A DNA stretch of 64,000 nucleotides, taken from contig CP136063.1 of the NCBI GenBank assembly GCA_032622095.1, positions 270,189,426-270,253,425 on the forward strand, written 5' to 3'. Shown here piece by piece: positions 61,492-64,000 of the stretch (position 1 is its first letter; the number at the start of each line of letters is the position of its first letter). The position numbers were made by a program, and so were the translations under genes. The notes under the pieces were generated by a model. That model saw nothing but the letters and a program-made list of their open reading frames with translations. It was not told the origin of the DNA and did no database searches. This DNA comes from Siphonodentalium dalli. Its lineage: Eukaryota > Mollusca > Scaphopoda > Gadilida > Siphonodentaliidae.

Positions 61492-62655
61492 TTTCCGAAG
61501 ACCCATAACTCCGAAGGTCCGATTCTCCGAAGGTCAGATTCTCCGACGCCCCGATTCTCCGAAAGCCCATAACTCCGAAGTCCCGATTCTCCGAAATCCC
61601 ATAACTCCGAAGACCCATAACTCCGAAAGCCCATAACTCCGAAGGCCTATAACTCCGAACGCCCATAACTCCGAAAGTCTATAACTCCGAAGGTCTATAA
61701 CTCCGAAGGGCCGATTCTCCGAAGGTCCGATTCTCCGAAGATCATGTTTTATCGCTTATTAAATAGTGTACAGTCCAGTGGCGGGGTCAATGGGGCCCTA
61801 GGGAAGACCGCCCCCCAAAAACATGTCAAATATCATGTAAACGTCAAGAAATCCCTCCTAGGCATTCAAATATTCACAGTGTTCCTGCCCAGGGGAGCCC
61901 CCGGACCAACGATTGGGGGCGACCCCTCCCATGTATGCGCTCCCCAAATCAGGCCTTCGTGATATGCTTTCGGCATATCATATGCATGATATATCCCCCA
62001 CATATCCCCCACATGTGCACCGGGTATATTATAACGAAACGCTGCAAGAATGTCAGAGTAGCCTAACATGCACAGGCGCGACAAGTTTTTCCCCGTTCAC
62101 CCCTGTACATTTTACTCTGGCATCTCATGGGCCAGCGTAACGTTATAGTATCTGGTGTATAGTCAGTGGCGGGCCAGGATTCCCATTTAGGTGGGGGCAG
62201 TAGGAAAAGTTTGAATATTTTGATGCCCCATGAACGATTTCCGGGCGTTTACATGACATTGGACATGTTTTGGTAGGGGCCCATATTGTCTGAAATAGCA
62301 AGTAGAGGTTTAATGGGGCCAGTGGGAATTTTGGGACCCCTTGGCTTCGCCACTGGACTGTACACTATTTAGTAAACGATAATACCCCGATAAAACAAAA
62401 TCTTCGGAGAATCGGACCTTCGGAGAATCGGACCTTCGGAGTTATGGGCCGTCGGAGAATCGGGCCTTCGGAGTTATAGATCTTCGGAGAATCGGCCCTT
62501 CGGAGTTATAGGTCTTCGGAGTTATAGGTCTTCGGAGAATCGGCTCTTCGGAGTTATAGGCCGTCGGAGAATCGGGTCTTCGGAGTTGTGGGCCGTCGGA
62601 GAATCGGGTCTTCGGAGTTGTGGGCCTTCGTAGTAATAGGTCTTCGGAAAACCGG
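61492..62655. mobile_element. Element with minisatellite arms in inverted orientation (about 1.16 kb)
   Basis: Left arm 61492-61743: about 16 units of a 16-bp repeat alternating CCATAACTCCGAAG and CCGATTCTCCGAAG. Right arm 62401-62655: the same repeat in reverse complement. Just inside both arms lie inverted matches: 'gttttatcg..ttaaatagtg' and TACAGTCCAGTGGCG at the left, and their complements at 62350-62398. The centre is GC-rich and has no coding. A smaller CAGTGGCG...CGCCACTG unit (about 62163-62354) is nested at the right. Arms made of tandem repeats are a foldback-type architecture. Confidence 0.75.
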
Positions 62656-62836
62656 TTTGACACCCATAGTTTGGACTCTTTCCCGAAATAGGCAGACAAT
62701 CCTTCAAATATGTAGCATTGATGACGACATCGATTTTGCTGAAATTGTATTGAAGCCACAATAAATATCACTTTGGAGGGGAAAATGGGTCAGTAATTCC
62801 TCTTCATGTATATCATATCACACACGACAAGGATAG

Positions 62837-63345
62837 TTAAAGGCACGGGTGGCGTTCGTTGCAGAAATATTCATATTTGTTCAAATCGCCATCAACAGAA
62901 GTAACACCAAAATATATACAGTTCCGCTCATATGCCAAACATAATCAGCGCGTGAATATTATATTGTCGTCAAGACGTACGACGCTGTAATTAAACAGGA
63001 GCCTGCTTCTGTTTACATAACACAGCTCAATTATATTGGTTAATCACACAAACATGATATAAACGCTCTTTATTATTTCCATATCAGGAAAACAGTAACA
63101 AATAACGCTCTTTATGTTTACCATATCCGGATCTAAACAAAAGCCAGGAAACGTAACGTTTTTTTGCTTTTGTTTACATAACAAAGGGGAAAAAATTGAC
63201 AATAAACATACTGTTTATGCCATATTTCTGATTAGCATGAGAACAAAGTATGTCTATATCTTACTATTTCTTCCGTTTATGGCGGTTGTTGGCGGAGGTG
63301 AATATTTTAACAGCATACCCACCGCCAACGCCGCCGTATCTTTAA
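62837..63345. mobile_element. TTAA-flanked MITE, family C, copy 2 (509 bp)
   Basis: TTAA at 62837-62840 and 63342-63345. The ends TTAAAGGCACGGGTGGCGTT and, in reverse, TTAAAGATACGGCGGCGTTG form clear inverted repeats. Internal sequence matches 17451-17974 almost throughout ('aacgctctttattatttcca', 'ttaccatatccggatctaaa'). The open frame at 63114-63428 belongs to the element and is not recognised. Confidence 0.8.
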
Positions 63346-63368
63346 CCAACGCCCGTTCACGACGAAGT

Positions 63369-63536
63369 GTAAGAAACAAGACATGTGTTTGTTCTATATT
63401 GATTAGCCCGGCCGGCAACATTGCGTAAGAAACAAGACATTTGTTTGTTCTATATTGATTAGCCCGGCCGGCAACATTGCGTAAGAAACAAGACATTTGT
63501 TTGTTCTATATTGATTAGCCCGGCCGGCAACATTGC
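63369..63536. repeat. 56-bp tandem repeat, 3 units
   Basis: The unit begins GTAAGAAACAAGACATTTGT and ends GCCCGGCCGGCAACATTGC. Copies start at 63369, 63425 and 63481 with one substitution (catgtg for catttg in the first). It starts 23 bases after the family C element ends. Confidence 0.96.
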
Positions 63537-64000
63537 GAATATAGGTATGCTTCAGAATAGAAAGGTTTCGCAAACTCGCGGTTATAGAAGTTACGAATGC
63601 AGTTGACATAGTATCAATTTCTTCGATTTGTACTTACATGTTCATTTCAATTAGAAAAACCGGGCGGAAACAGAGACCAGATCATATATAGCTCACATAT
63701 AGCTCATATATAGATCATATATGGATAATGGTAATGGTATCGAGACACTTACTAAAGGTAAACTGTGAAGATTGAATTGCCATCTCGTTCACGGCCGGCT
63801 TCATTAACCCATTAAATGACGATATGCGCCAGAAGAGCACAGGAGAGCCCACGCAAACCCGGGCAGCCCCATGGACCCGTGGACAACACAATACGAGTCC
63901 TCGTGACACCGGTATACATACTAAGTATAGGTTACGAACGTTTATTTGCTGTATCATCCACCAATTTCGATATTGGCTAAAAGAAGACGGGACTCGGGGA
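63537..64000. other. No recognised feature
   Basis: Unassigned sequence. A short run of 'agctcatatata' variants lies at 63683-63723. Confidence 0.4.

Overview
This is a eukaryotic, AT-rich, non-coding and very repeat-rich stretch. I find no intact host gene, no bacterial-type operon and no CRISPR array. The only protein-coding signals I can defend are two non-LTR retrotransposon (LINE) fragments. They are a degraded reverse-transcriptase C-terminus on the minus strand at about 12.24-12.92 kb and a 328-codon open C-terminal fragment on the plus strand at 55.09-56.08 kb. Together with the many TIR elements, the 'gagttatctccc' and 'gagttatggccc' type repeat motifs and the abundance of minisatellites, this suggests a marine invertebrate, most likely a mollusc and possibly a bivalve. 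The host assignment is inference, not proof.

Layout: 1-4056 is a 1730-bp tandem repeat (about 2.35 copies), followed by a 100-base assembly gap. 4157-12186 is an 8-kb minisatellite of 20/21-bp units. 12.2-20.2 kb holds a LINE relic split by a TTAA-flanked MITE, 20-bp and 22-bp minisatellites, palindrome-bearing TIR elements and a second TTAA-flanked family. 21.1-25.7 kb holds a 20-bp array and a 3.2-kb composite 19/42-bp array. 26-33.3 kb holds foldbacks, a GA microsatellite, a dispersed repeat in several copies (one containing a 1.8-kb, 41-bp minisatellite) and a strong GC-rich hairpin.

33841-46760 is a macrosatellite of near-identical 1342-bp units. It begins and ends exactly with the same 459-bp TIR element, has one junction where that element is cleanly missing, and is interrupted once by a 2.2-kb insertion. 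47.7-49.9 kb is a GC-rich higher-order 122-bp repeat. 51.3 kb is a 31-bp array, and 53.09-53.69 kb is a hAT-type MITE with an 8-bp target duplication. 56.4-58.4 kb has more arrays. 58.98-63.35 kb has further copies of the three element types seen earlier, plus an element whose inverted arms are themselves 16-bp minisatellites.

How the parts relate: more than half of the window is tandem repeat. Short-unit arrays cluster at unit lengths near 20-22 bp and 41-44 bp. Several arrays arose inside, or are bounded by, TIR or dispersed elements. The window is best read as a record of transposon insertion followed by local tandem amplification. Long open frames inside the arrays are by-products of stop-free repeat units, not genes.
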